A stretch of DNA of 64,000 nucleotides from Clavelina lepadiformis (GCF_947623445.1 NC_135246.1:11763856-11827855), one strand, 5' to 3'; positions 33,901 through 46,746 are shown, counted from the stretch's first letter. Notes: a model not told the origin generated them from the letters alone. Translations and numbers: made by a program.

Positions 33901-36657
33901 GAAAAAAAGTAGCCACTCTTGATTACAAGCCGCAACGAATGATGCTAAAGTATTACTCTACTAAAAGTTATTCACACAAATAAGCTTCTGGGATAGGTGC
34001 TCTCTTTGTGGTACTGTCTCGATCAACATACAATAACAAACAAAGACTGTTATAAAAAACAGGGTTTGCAACATAGTAAGACAGTTCGATCGTCTGTTGA
34101 TCTGTTAAAAAATAGAAGCCACAAAAAACGAGCAAAAATAAAAAATAGTAGCCGCAGCTTCCAATCGAAGAAATACGGTAGTTACAACCAAAGACATGTG
34201 GCCATCTCACAGCTTAGTGATTGCTCAAGAACTGTGTGTTATACAATAAAAGACGCTTACTAGAGCACCCTTGAGAATTGTAAAACTTGCTCTAAATAGC
34301 AGTTTTTCTGTCATAGTATGAGACCTGTTTTACTATATGGCAGTTGGTATATAAAATATAATTCGCATGTTTCATATTGAGTATTTTTATTCTCATTTGC
34401 TGAACATTCCTATCTCTATTCAGTGTTTGGGATAAAAATAATTACTGGTTAATTTTTGATTGTGAGGCTTCACGTTTTGTTGTGTGATCCACAGTGCAAT
34501 CAAGCTTCAAAGGCAAGGATGACTCTTCACTGTTACTTCCTCAAAATTACTTAACTGCATTTACATTAAAATGCTTTAAACTGTTCAACTATTTTAATAC
34601 CGGTAGAAAAAGTATTATTATTTGTTCTATTAAACAAGTTTTACTCTATGTAAGTGGTTCTCAATGTCTGCATTATTGCAAATCGTTAAAAATAACAGAA
34701 ATGATTTATCAACAGGTAGCACAAAAATCTATGTATTGTCTACAATAAATATTCCTTTTACAGTGCATTTAATGAGACACAGCTTCTTTCAGTTTTGACT
34801 GAGGTTGCAATATAATATATCATGACGTCAAAATGAAAACCAGAGTAATTCATTGAAATTTGGTTTAAAACAACTCTATTTTATTGATTGATTTGCAAAA
34901 GTCAGTATTTAAAACCATTGAAAATTTTTGTTACGATGTAAGAGGTAATAGTTGAAGGATAAAAAGTAGGCTCAGTTTTTTACAGGTAAGCCGAAAAGTT
35001 ATGTGGACAAGTGATTGAGAAAACTATTATAAAGCACTGAATTGCATAAACTTTTTTTTGCGTTCCAATCAGAGTTGTAGCGAAAAGCTAGTTGCTTTGC
35101 TACATTGTGACTAGTGACAATAAAAGATTTATACAATTTTAAAAGAAAAATAGATTTTAAGGTCCAGAAAATATACAAAAATTGAATTTGAATTTTCTAA
35201 TATACTGATTCGTTATTCTAAAATGTGCATCTCTAGTTGCAAGCAACGTACAATAATGTTATTCTCCATGATAATGATTAATTACCACAATAGAGATCAC
35301 AAATTACCTGCTAAAATGAGCACGAGATTTGTTCCATCACCAACCTCCTGTTCACACATCTGGGATGCTATCACAATCATTTTTGCTGCAGGATGCTGAA
35401 CCTTAAAATTAGTCAGTATTAATTACTGTCTAAACTGGACTAGTAAAAGAGCAACATTGCAATTCGTATATAAAATAGTGAAAAATTTGATATTTCAAAA
35501 AGTAAGCCACTAACTCACTTCTAGTTCTTTTAAAATGGTAGCGGCATCATTGGTGACGAACAGTTTTTCAATGTGATTAATGACCATTTTGTTCATGCCT
35601 ACAAAAAAATTAACCACAGATATTAGAACCGATTACAAGTCTGGTTAATATGCAAAGCAATTTATGACACAATATATGTACATTGTACAATTATAATCAA
35701 GTGACCAGTTTTAAGCACAAAAGCATTTATGATTTTTTAACAAGCTACTAACCGTGCGGGCCAAAAGCTGATTTTGTGGTTTGTGTTAGCTCATTACATG
35801 CCTTTATATTCCGATAAACTGCTTCTTCCAATCCTTGGAAATGCTAAAAATATATTGATCGTTTATTAAAGTTTTAGACCAGGCTAACTTAAATTACAGC
35901 GACACAAATGATAAGTAACAACAAATAAACAATATATTAAAAAGGCTGCCCTTATTTCACTTAAAAAAATCATGTGGTCAAAGCTATTTTTCACTGTTTC
36001 CTGATAACTTAACTTAAATGTTGTGACATAGCAACCTGAACCTACCTTCTAATCTAACTTCAATAGAACCTTAAATAGTTAAAATCAACATTTTCCATGG
36101 CTTTTCTCCTTAACCTAACCGCTTATCTTTAACAACGAGCTACGTGACCTACATAAGGTGAAATAGTAACTCTATTAAAAATCAGTACACACTCTCACGC
36201 CGAAATTGTTGTGTCTTTACACATGATTTCCATTTATAAGGCCTCCTACTAAAATGAACAGCAGTTTTCGATGAAAAATCGTATGCGAAAAAAAAATTTG
36301 ACGTGACAGCATGGATTTAAGCCACATTTCTTTGTTCACTTATTATAAGTTGGCATTCAAACAACCTTATCAACAAAACTTTTCCTTGTTAATTTATTAT
36401 ATATCAGCGCAATAAAAACAAGTTTGGTGTTTACGGTGATGAGTCTCGTGCGTGCAGGTTTTACACTTCCCGATATGAGGTAGACTTAAATGTTTTCTAA
36501 ATTCTTAGTTGAAAACTGTGAAATTTTCAGTCTGACGAACAATGACACATTTTTTTCAGGCACTGATTTGTACAAAATTAAAGAAGTGTAGACTTACTCT
36601 TGCTCCATCCTTTAGCATCTGTGAAAAGCCCGGTGCTTTTGGAACCCGAAATGCCAT
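30912..36657 (-). CDS. CCT8: CCT8, chaperonin TCP-1 subunit theta
   Basis: One of eight paralogous subunits of the cytosolic chaperonin TRiC/CCT, which folds actin, tubulin and other proteins with ATP. Twelve exons in transcript order: 36657-36598, 35843-35753, 35598-35519, 35401-35308, 33527-33420, 33151-33023, 32868-32743, 32527-32379, 32270-32097, 31875-31669, 31495-31292 and 31139-30912. These give 549 residues, against 548 in human. The theta-type start is MAFRVPKAPGFSQMLKDGAR. Group II landmarks follow: GPHGMNKMVINH, KLFVTNDAATILKELEVQHP, EVGDGTNLVLILAG (nucleotide-binding), FNVDNVRVSKLLGSGI, SGGKVSDLALH, and GAGACEIELAKRI near residue 410. The end is RVDQIIMAKPAGGPK then an acidic WDKDADE tail. 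The 1.8 kb intron 33528-35307 holds no gene I recognise. Tandem, same strand as PDXK and the THEMIS-like gene. Expression is presumably constitutive; no promoter element was assigned. Confidence 0.97.
35944..36172. mobile_element. MITE family GGCTGC...ATTTCACCG, copy 1 (CCT8 intron 1)
   Basis: Flanked by a 9-bp direct repeat TATTAAAAA (35935-35943 and 36173-36181). Ends GGCTGCCCTTATTTCAC and GGTGAAATAGTAACTC are imperfect inverted repeats. The interior AACCTACCTTCTAATCTAAC...CTTAAATAGTTAAAATCAAC is shared with the copies at 59596, 60164 and 60873. This copy is in the first CCT8 intron, in the same orientation as the 60873 copy. Confidence 0.8.
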
Positions 36658-37099
36658 TTTAGATTCACAGTGGACCTATATAAAGCTATAACGAATACGA
36701 TACACTAAAAGATAGAAATAAATTTGGCTTACTTTTAGAATAAGCAGTATAATAAGTCTGCAAACTAAAAACGTTTTCGGCATAACGAACATTTCACAAA
36801 ATGTTTCATTATTTTCGGAATATTCGGTAGGCGTTCCACAGAACATTCTCGCATAGTTTGAAACAACGACTTAGCAACTGGAAGTTGGAGACCCATGTGT
36901 CGATGCGCTTCAGTGATTTTCTACAATTGCGGCTCTGATTTCAAGCACATAGAAATGTTGACCGGCAGAAGCAGTTTGCTTGATGGTTTGATCAAATTAA
37001 TTTTCTTTCGTTAAATAATATGCTTGCGCAATAATATCATTTTTAATATTAAAAAGACAAAAAATGTGTGTGTCTATCATAACTTGCACAAAGACAAGA

Positions 37100-37216
37100 T
37101 CGGTAACCGGCGCCCGAGCGATGAGAAATCATCGCTGAGTTTAAGTCTTGCCAAGACTTCTCTCGGTCCAAAGAGATTTAAACAGTGTTTAAATCTCTTT
37201 GCTCGGTCCAAGTACA
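37100..37216. repeat. Palindrome array, probably a rearranged SINE tail
   Basis: Four consecutive palindromes: CGGTAACCG (37101-37109), AGCGATGA-gaaa-TCATCGCT (37117-37136), AAGTCTTG-c-CAAGACTT (37143-37159) and a 31-base near-perfect one centred at 37185 (arms AAAGAGATTTAAAC and GTTTAAATCTCTTT). CTCGGTCCAA occurs on both sides of the last. Parts resemble the tail of the SINE at 46747 (AGTCGTGCAAAACTTTCTCAGTCCAAGG), suggesting a shared origin. Confidence 0.55.
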
Positions 37217-37487
37217 AAGATTGTGATACAGTACCATAACATTTGTAACATGGGCAATATCAAATATTATTGCACTTTTAAGAAAAATGCATCATAAAAT
37301 CATGACATGTCATATTATTATACCCTTAACACTAGAAGGACGGCAATTTTCGTATACCTAGAAGGACGGAGTGCGTCAATTGATGCAAAAGGTCAAAACG
37401 GCGCAAATCTAACGTTTTTTGTTGAGAAAACTGTGCTGTTGCTCCGAAAAAACTACTTCTATCGCATGTCCGCTTTGTGCGTTTTAA

Positions 37488-38177
37488 TTAACAAAAGCAA
37501 TCGCATTGAAAATACAAGCACTCGTGCCTAAACACTTCTGTTTCACGCAACTCCTTTTTCTTCTTGCACTCTTCCGGGACTTCTCTCCTGTTCTGGCGCA
37601 TTGTCCCTAGACTCCCTACGAGGCTGCACTTCTTTTCCGCAAGTCGCAACGCCAAGTCAAGTGAGGTCAAAAAATTATCGCAAGTGACGTTGTAACCTCC
37701 TTGAAAAAGCGGAGCCATGAGTTTCAGTACAACGTCGGTGGGCACACTCACGTGGGGGCTCCTTGCGTCATCTTTTCCAACGTAAGGAAAACCGTTGAAT
37801 AAATATTTGTTTTCAACGTCAACTGCCAGCCAGAACTTTAGACCAAACTTGTCTGGTTTATTGGCCATATATTGGATAAACTTGCAGCGTGCCTTACACG
37901 GCAATAGTTGCTCATCCACAGTTATCTTCCACTGTGGAATGAATGCTTTTTGGCAGTTTGATATAAAACTGTTCCAAAGTTGTGAAGCGAGTGCAAATTT
38001 ATCATGCAATAGATTCCTACGCCTTTCCGTCTTCAGATCAAAGCGAAGGAATCGTATGAGCTCCAGAAACCTGTCTCTTGCCATGGTTTGGGAAAACATC
38101 GGACATCCCCACGACCTCCCCCACAAACTCTTCACAGGGAAGTTGCGCCCTCCTATCACGCCACGAGCAACCACCAA
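37488..38177 (-). pseudogene. Truncated piggyBac transposase fragment
   Basis: A 229-residue open frame homologous to the core of piggyBac transposases (DDE_Tnp_1_7), enzymes that cut and paste at TTAA. Recognisable blocks are PMFSQTMARDRFLELIRFLRFD, TVDEQLLPCKARCKF (residue 88 aligns with the first catalytic Asp), KPDKFGLKFWLAVDVENKYL, and VTCDNFLTS (residue 167, second catalytic Asp). The reading frame extends upstream without a Met to a stop (about DKLDELDKFVGLVV), so the acidic N-terminal part is absent. It ends after GTMRQNRREVPEECKKKK with unrelated residues, before the third catalytic Asp and the C-terminal Cys-rich finger. Family length is usually above 500 residues. It is therefore an internally deleted, inactive copy in its own terminal repeats, not a host gene. 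Confidence 0.85.
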
Positions 38178-38469
38178 GCCGACGAATTTATCTAATTCAT
38201 CTAATTTATCTAACTAAGAAACTCTTACTACACTTACGCTTCGATAAACTTCAAAAATTCCGAAATTAGGCTGCGCTTGTGACGAAACTACTCTGTTTTG
38301 CGGAAAAGTCGACTTGCATAGTTTGTCACACCTCTGTGTTGGCAGCTGTGACCTAATTCGATAAACCTGTAATTATCAGCAGAAAGAAAACAATGCTCTC
38401 TATCGCGAGAACTGGTTTTTGTACTGTAAAGTAACAATGCGTCAATTGACGCACCCCGTCCTTCTAGGT

Positions 38470-38831
38470 CAGAGGTCGGGAACCTATGGCTCGCGAGCCA
38501 GAAATGGCTCTTTTGAAGACGGCATCTGGCTCGCAGATAAATCTAAGCTGGCATTTCTTAGCTCAATTGTTACGAATAAAACTTTTCTGTTATTTGTAGT
38601 TTTGTAATTTCTGTACCATGCAGCACCATGCAGAAATCGCATTAACAGTAATTAGCATGTTATTAAAGAGTAAATTCAGACATTTACCGTTGTCTAAAAT
38701 AGTTGGTTTGCTTAAAAATGCACACGTTAGTTGCATTAAGTGTTGAAAAATATTATATGGCTCTAACAGAAATAAAAATTAACAATATGTGGCTTTCATG
38801 GCTCCTTCGCCAAAAAGGTTCCCGACCCCTG
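38470..38831. mobile_element. hAT MITE nested inside the piggyBac element
   Basis: Inverted ends CAGAGGTCGGGAACCTATGG and AAAGGTTCCCGACCCCTG, with a perfect 8-bp target duplication TTCTAGGT (38462-38469 and 38832-38839). The left interior has GGCTCGCGAGCCAGAAATGG, typical of a widespread hAT-derived repeat type. The target is the subterminal CCGTCCTTCTAGG of the host element, so this insertion came later. Confidence 0.92.
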
Positions 38832-39665
38832 TTCTAGGTAGTGACCACGTTAATTATCTCTACCGGTAAAATAAAAACTTCATATTCATGGGTTAGTTAC
38901 CTAACACTAATGTAGGAAAAGTCAGGAAATATCACGGTTTTGCGATGCACCACTTAAAAGTTATAGATGCACTTAGGTTGAAAATGCGTCAATTGACGCG
39001 CCCCGTCCTTCTAGTGTTAAATAAAGATGTCCTCTTAAAACTCTTCACTGACTTCGATTTTATAAAACTGACAAAGAATGAGTTCTCTCTTCTTTCCGAA
39101 GTAAGAAGACATTACCACAAAGAAATGTTTTTATCTTCCACATATACTATGAAACTTATGGAATTGACACGCAATTATATTTGACAACCAATCACAAAAA
39201 GTACGATGTGATCCACAATAAATAATGGCACTATCACGACGTTAAAAATATTGGTAACGAAAAACTCAGATACCACACTAGCAATATCCAAAAGAAAAAT
39301 CTGAAACAATTGGTTTCATACTAAACTTGAAATTCTCCTACTCATATGAATATTTAGTTAAAAATAACGCACCAAAAAATCAGTGCTGGAAACTACCAGC
39401 AAATTACGGAGCCTTACACATGCACACTATAAATTTGATTGCATAGAACACATAAAATATAAGAATTTTACTATAAGCAACAATCATAATGTTAAACGTA
39501 CTGATTGTAAATAAATATGTTAAAATAACACATGAAACATTACGGCATATCCGTAATAAAATATCTTATAGTTTGAAGTTATGGTGCACAGAGTACCAGA
39601 AACATTACACCACAAATCCAACGTAGATAGAAATTATACAGCAGGAGTAAAATGGTAACTAATAA

Positions 39666-42383
39666 TTACAAGTTAACTGCTTCTACACAAAGTTCAGGTT
39701 CTTCAATGTCTTTCTTGCTCTGAATGAGTCGTAATTCAAGATCGGAAAATGTTGCCTTCTTTCCAGGACCAACTTGAGCTAAAAAACATACACACACTCA
39801 AAAACCAAGTGATAACAAATTTTATTACAAGATAAAAAGCTTACATTACGAGCAGAAATATCAACGTACTGTCTGCAGCTGCTTTGGTTCGTTTTAGAAT
39901 GTGTTGCATAGTTGATATCACCTTTTCCAATGCGATTTTTAAGTTATCGGGATGAAGATGGGTCCAGGCAAGTAACAAGGCGGCAAATAGATCACCAGAA
40001 CCAACAAATGCAGCATCAATCAAGTTCATGACAAGGCGAATTTGCTGATATTTAATTCCATTGTTATCTAAAAAGCAACAAGAAAGTGAAAGAATGTTAT
40101 GAGGTTTTTCAGGATTGCAGTTAATTTAACACAAACGGTAGTTTTAAAATTTCATTGTAATGTTTACATCAAATAAAGAGATATTGTGCACTTAAGCAAC
40201 TTTACTATTTCTTTTGCTTCCATAACCGATAAGCGAATTGACTCCACCAAGACTGGAACTGCTGATCACAACAGTTGACGGACCTAGCTCATGAAGTTTG
40301 CTTATACTTGTAAGTGCTTCGCTTTCATTCGTTATTTTCGAATCTGAAAGTAAAACAAAGTATAAAAAAATCAAAACTAATATGTGAGTCAAATTATACA
40401 GTTATTGCATTGGTTAAAAGGTAGAACTACTTGCAATAATTAGCTAAATGACCTGTTAGGAGTTCTGCCTCAAATTGGTTGGGGGTTAGAATATCAGCTA
40501 TTGGTATTACTTCATTCTTGTATACAGGTAGGAGTTCTTTGGGGACATACATTTTACCTTCTCCGTCCCATGTGTCACCCATCACAGGATCACAAACTGA
40601 TAGAACAAACAAAATTTATTCACCGATTGATATGAGCTTGCCAAAAGCTGCTTTTAAAAAATAGCATTTTAGTCACAAACATAAACTTACCAAAAATGAG
40701 TTTTGGATTTCTCTGCTTCAGCTCCTTGATAATTTCCACCATTTTTCGTAACATATCTCTGTCACGACAGTATCCTAAATACATAAAGATACAATAGATC
40801 ATGCAATATGTGCTGCTACCGCATTAGTCACAACATAAACACTTTATTTTAGATCAGGATTCTTAAACTTGGGAGGAAGGGGAGCTTGAAGCTACGTTGA
40901 CTATAGAGTTATAACTTTAAAGACCTAACTAACAGCCAACAAGTCACATTAGTCAGTCTGTTTCTTTACATACATTTTTCAGTCTCAGCTGTTACCAATT
41001 CCACTAGAACGATGTTTACAGCTGTTTTCTACATGACAGCTGGTGATGCAATGAAATTTAAAATAGTTTGGATTTCATTCAATGCAATTTAATCCAAATG
41101 AACCATTTTCTTAAGACTTAAAACCTAAGAAAGCAAATACAACTAAAACAGAAATTAATCGAACGATATGTGCCATCTGATAAGCATGTAAATAACAAGG
41201 TGCTCTTGTTTAAAGGTGATGGTAAATGCAAAGATACACATTATAAGCACTCTATCCCACCTATTGCAATATACTGACAGTAGCATTAAATGAGACTAAC
41301 ACTTTAAATTCTAACTACTTTGTTATGTTACCTTATGCCACAATGAGTGTCAGGCACTTGTTAAATACTTAAATCAATTGTCTCAAACTTCTTTTTTTAA
41401 CAAACCATTCGTTAAAAATTACCTGAAAGAAGAAATACTTGCACAAAAATATTTGTGCCGAAGGTAGCTTATTTGTGAAACATTTTAACAGTTAACTTTT
41501 TAAGGAATAACTCTTCTTGTGAAGTTTCGCCTCGACCCCTGTTTTATGCTCAGAATGATTGGATAAAAATAATGGCTTTATTAAAGGCAAGTTTCCTAAT
41601 TCAACTGGCTGAGCCCAGTACTGTATCAGGTCAACAACGTGTATGTTGATGTTAGCCACAAACAACAATTTTTGTCAACATGCTGCTTCTTTTTAACAAA
41701 GTATTTCAATTTGCACATATACATATGTACCATTGTATCACTGACACCAACCCATAATTTAGGCCCAGTTGGTAGATAGAAAACTGGGAATCTCTTTCAC
41801 ATTTCTTTAATTTTGAGATATGCTGAACAAGGGGGGGCAGACTAAAAATTTTAAAAACCATTGTTTTAGAGTACATCTTTAGGTATATCTAGTATAGCTT
41901 TAGGCAAAAATAGCTAAAAAAAAACAAAAATTGGTAAAATTCAATTGTAGTTTACCTGTCAATACATAGTCATAATGAATTACATTATTCTTCTTCAATG
42001 TTTCATACAATTCTTCAATTTCTGCACAATTTAGTACTTGTCCCTTCCAGTGAGGATATCCCGTATGGTTAGAAAATTGTACTGAGTTGATAAAGTCCAC
42101 TTCAAAACCTAAAAGCTAACAACGCAAATAAAAATATTTACAGCCAAATTAAGAATACAATATTTTGAAATAATTATGGGGTTTTCCATGGGGCTGGATG
42201 ACAGTTAATGTAAAAGCTGCTGAAAAACAACAATGAAAACTTGAAATAAAAATATACATACTTGATATGTATTACAAGCATCCTGCATACTATGCTCACC
42301 TGAAGTGGAAAGACTGCAGAGCGGTTACCAACATAGCCACGCACAACATGGCTTTGTATTGATAAAACACGACAGGTTTCCAT
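39666..42383 (-). CDS. PDXK: PDXK, pyridoxal kinase
   Basis: Phosphorylates pyridoxal, pyridoxine and pyridoxamine with ATP in the vitamin B6 salvage pathway; cytosolic ribokinase-family enzyme. Seven exons in transcript order: 42383-42300, 42115-41956, 40774-40691, 40596-40453, 40343-40206, 40067-39870 and 39778-39666, giving 306 residues (312 in human). Evidence: [20 protein letters not shown] with PLQ then [70 protein letters not shown]; and the ATP/catalytic motif [20 protein letters not shown] whose Asp is the general base in the family. The end is [20 protein letters not shown]. The exon 2 acceptor follows TTGTTAG and adds one Leu compared with human. The 1.2 kb intron 40775-41955 holds no recognised feature. 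The ATG at 42381-42383 is the first with family alignment. Confidence 0.96.
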
Positions 42384-45300
42384 AATAATGTATACAATTA
42401 CCAACCTACTCTACTAGCAGCTCTTTAAAAAATATAATACATAAGTTCTGTACAACAAAAAAGTGGATGTGCAAGCAAATTATTTACACAAGATGTGTTA
42501 ACTATAAAAGCTTACAAATCTGTAAGCATAGTTAAGAAAGCTATTATAGCCTACTATCATTATTCTAAAGTAAGGCCATAGAAAATTGCTGATAAATCGA
42601 GCAAAACAAAAACAAGTTTTTCAGTGTGAGCAGTGAGCAAAGCTGCCCTTGAAAAAAGGGCACACAAAATGATACTAAAATTATAGGATAATTATTATAG
42701 GAAAATGGGCGGAATAGTTAACAAGTGTTACCTGCCGATGAAGGCGATTTTTGTGCAAAGTAGGCCTAAGTACCACAAACTTAAAAATGTGAAATTGTTG
42801 ATTGCTTGAAAACTAAAGCATGCAGAAAGAAACTGATTGCAGATTCAGCATCCAAAAATTATATGGAATCACTGACAAAAACTCTTGCAAGACAAAATGA
42901 AAACAAAAATGTTGACCTGTGTTATCTACCATTCTAGAATTATTTCACTCATTCACATACTTGCAATAGTTTTAAAATGAAACTCTGTAGTCTAGAATTC
43001 TTTGCAGGTTACTGTATTATTAAAATAACCTGAAAAAACTTTATCAGATTAGTGTATTAGATTATTTATCAGATTTGATCTTAGTGACAGTCTAAACACA
43101 CGCAGCAAACAGTTTGGAAATTTGAAAATTTTGTCTTGTCAACAAACGAGTCTCGAATATTTGAATATAATTTACCCTAGCCATCTGCAGGTTAACTGGA
43201 TTAGCAGCACACCATCTGTTGTGCAAAGGATGCTGATCAAAGATATTTATTATGACAAGAAAAAAATACTAACCGCCATTGATTAGAAGCGGATAGATTA
43301 GATAGAAAATGCTTAAAAAACAGTAGCCATAGCTTACAAACGCGACTAGCACATCCACCCTGAACTCAATAACGATCATATTCCAATTAAGCAAAATAAA
43401 AACATAACCTATCACAGAATTGTTCAAGACTGCCAGCATGAAAGGCGCCATTAAGGTTTGAGGAAAACTTTGCAGGTCGCAAATGGAGGTCACCCTAACG
43501 TAAGCAAAGGGCTGAGTTCACAGTTCTAATTGCCCTAATACTTTGCTGCTTGATAACTAACACACTTTATCATATTTTGTACTTGTTTGTAACTATGCTT
43601 GCAACAAAGACAAAAAATCATCACATGTGTGTGCTACCGGACAGCAGGATATGGTCGTTTTCAACAAGATTTTACACACGCCAAACATGACAAATGCAGG
43701 TGGGGAAAAACTCGCAAACGCAATGGAACTGCACACTTAGGTGAAGTAGGGTTGATAACATTCCATACAGAATGGGGGGAGGGGTACAAAATAAGGGCAT
43801 ATGTCATCAATGAACTATTTTCTGGGATTTTAATACATGACATTTACATCCTTGTTGTGGGTAGTCATAACTTGGGTATAGACAATGTCCAAGACCAGGA
43901 GCTACCAAACTAGTTTAGTACTAGACTAACTAGAGATTCGTTTGTCTGCCCCACCTCACTGTGCCACAAATGAACTTATTGCAGATGTATTATTAGTGTA
44001 TTGAACAAAGCCGTAATTTGGCCCGTGATCTTCAGTTCTCAAGCTTATCTGGCCCTTATTGAAAACATTTTAGTGATACCTGTCCTAGACATACAGAATG
44101 AGGAAAAGCACCAGTAATGGAAAACGTTACCAATGAAACCTTTAAATGTGATTGTTGAGACTGAACGTTTATTTATTAGTTCTCAACAGCCCTAGTAACA
44201 TCGCAATGGGTGATGTACCAAATGGGGGCATTGGTTGCTCACGCACTAACTCCGTGATGTGTATGTTGCCTTTGTTTTCTCCGGTCTATTGCAGAAGTGC
44301 ACAACCAAATGATATCACAATTTGAGTAGGTGAGGTCTAGTACACAAAGGCGTCCTGTGGTTGTGGACTATTGCAGTAGCCTAGACCAGTTTTATCTTTA
44401 TGATACAGTTTAATTTAACGTCTATGTCCTGGCTTTAGTGAGGATTTCCTGAGTTGGTAATCCTTCTCCCCACAATCGATACATACATGACGTATGCCCT
44501 CATTTCCCACTCTCCCATTTTGTACGTAATGTTGCTAATATATCTGCTTATAGGCACGCATTAATTACAAAGTAAATGTATACAGTTTGACTTATTCAAT
44601 TGAAAACTGAGTACACAGAAGTCCTGTCTAAGTCAATAAATGCAAAATAACGCACCCAAAGTGCATCACCAAAAGTCATGAAAAACAGTATTGAATGCGC
44701 CTATGTCTGTATGCCAACTTCTACAATCTGGGTGTTTGTGGATTGTGGCAACTGCCGTAGGCTAGCCTACTTGTTAATACGTTACCGGTAATCTGGCCTT
44801 GTCAAGCCAACAGGAAACAGCTGATTAAATGCATACAGGACATGCATGAAGGCTAGTGAAGCCTAGACCGGATACACAGTACACACCAACGGGAACGTTA
44901 CAACGAAATTTTTTGGCAATGCTTTAGCATTGCCTATGCCTATGCCTATAGACGTACTGGTCGCCGCAGCAATACAAAAGAGGTCGAGCAGTTTGAGCAA
45001 CGCGCCATAGAGAGGATTGACGCGATCTTACTATCGGCCCATAACACCAGAACGTGACGAGTGCGCTAGTAAATGTCTGTCATTGGTGCGCTGGAAAATG
45101 GCGGACAATATAATGGACAAAGAGGGTAACCAAGATTTAATTTCTGTGATGAGTGATGACGTAACGGGCACAGTGATTGCTTACATAGTTATTTACCTTC
45201 GGGCAAATTATAATTCAAAGCGGATTTACAAAATTCAAAATACAAAATGCTATGCAAAAAAGATCGTTTCTCTATTAGACACACCTAGTTTTTTTAACTG

Positions 45301-46746
45301 AGAACTCAAAAGTAGTACTAGTAGTGACCACGTAAAAATGTTTAGCTATTAACCCAGACGGTCGAACTAATAAAACAACTGGAAATTCATATGTGTTTAT
45401 CTCAACGTATGCAACTCATTTCTAGGATAACTTCTAATCAGCAATATTCAAACCTTGAGATGAGATTCGTCAGTATCAAGGAATAATCGTGAAACAACAT
45501 CTAACTTAACCCACCATCTCGCTCGACTAAGGAATGACATCCGCCAAACCGGCATATTATATAATAATACATTCTTTGATTTTATTCAATACAGTACTAA
45601 ACTTCAAACTAAACCAAACTCTCAAAGTTATAACAGAAATGAAAATATTGTTTTTCGTCATTGTCTATCACCACCATTTTTGCTGTTGAAGAAATTTTGG
45701 TTTCCTGTTTGTCTAACAGGCTAAAATTCAGAGGGCGATACTAATTCCCAACATCTTATTGTGTTTAACTATTAAGTTTTCTTATTCTATTGTCAGCTTC
45801 ATCGATTGCTGAGATATTGTACCTTGCTAAGCTACGCAGTTGCAGAAAGTAAAAACACGCGGTAAACAACATACAGGCGTAACTGATTTTTGAGATTGTC
45901 TCACACGAGTATCTCCATCTTTAAACAATACTAGAAAAAATCGTGGGTTCAAAGCAATTTTTACAGCTTTTTGTTAAACTCACTTAAATGTTATAAAATA
46001 GTAACCAGAAATGTTCCTAGATACTGTATAAGGATTTAACGCAACATATAGACCATAACGCACGCGGTTCATGGAAATATTTTAGTATGTGAAAATAATC
46101 CAATCCATAATCAATTAATCTGTCATACAAATCGATTTCAAACTATGACTTTGTGATAAATATATCAATTAAGGTAATATAAAATTGTATACGACATAGA
46201 ATTCTCGTCTATCGAATCAGTGAAGCATAACACTGCGTGACGTAATCGATTGTTGCCCTGTGCGTGCATTTTGATTTATTCACCCTTTTCAGTCGTACGT
46301 TCAACGCCGCAACATGTCTTTGTGCTGTTGCTGTCACAATGTTCTATCTTGATGTATTCGTTCAAAGAAGCTTCAAATATAATCAGATTATACAGTAGTC
46401 ATTCCTGTGTCATTATTGCTGAAGTCTATCAAAGTTCACTGTTAAGATACACACAAGGAAACAGACTTTGTAGTGTAAGTGGGGAAACCTTACAGGCTAA
46501 GGTAACATATACCACATTTCATTACAACTTCATAATTGTCATGAAGAATGTCATAATTAGCGGCAAGTTTATAACTTTTTATAATATAATAATATAATAG
46601 TTTAAAATTTTTTGGCAATAATTAATTATCCACTAAATATTATTAAAAATTTTTGGTCCAAATTATTCCAAAATATTCTTTTTGACCTGAATTTAATTTA
46701 TTTTAGCGCTTGCTCTTTATTTTTCCGCTTTAAAAAGAAGACTACG
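42384..46746. other. Intergenic region between PDXK and CCDC146
   Basis: Divergent spacer. No coding family recognised in either strand. Near 44.76-45.15 kb the sequence is less AT-rich and has several CpGs and AAAATGGCGGAC (45096-45107), a YY1-like start-site motif, so a promoter or first exon may lie here. A hairpin GGCAATGC-ttta-GCATTGCC at 44915-44934 runs into three TGCCTA units. All other open frames are short and uninformative. Confidence 0.45.

Larger units (their letters stand above)
37330..39016. mobile_element. piggyBac element, decayed, flanked by TTAA
   Basis: Perfect inverted ends CACTAGAAGGACGG (37330-37343) and CCGTCCTTCTAGTG (39003-39016) are each bordered by TTAA (37326-37329 and 39017-39020), the piggyBac target duplication. 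Inside each end is a second copy of the motif: CTAGAAGGACGG plus GTGCGTCAATTGA at 37358-37383, and TGCGTCAATTGACGC with CCGTCCTTCTAG at 38438-38467. The shortened transposase frame is on the minus strand. A hAT MITE has inserted at 38470-38831. The element lies between CCT8 and PDXK. Confidence 0.9.

Noticed and set aside
34494..34748. 84-codon plus-strand frame in a CCT8 intron
   Set aside because: Low-complexity translation with no domain, promoter or splice support.
37795..38217. 140-codon plus-strand frame
   Set aside because: It is the antisense shadow of the piggyBac transposase fragment.
45017..45301. 94-codon plus-strand frame containing MADNIMDKEG
   Set aside because: Begins without ATG and matches no known family. 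Only the promoter-like motif is kept as a finding.
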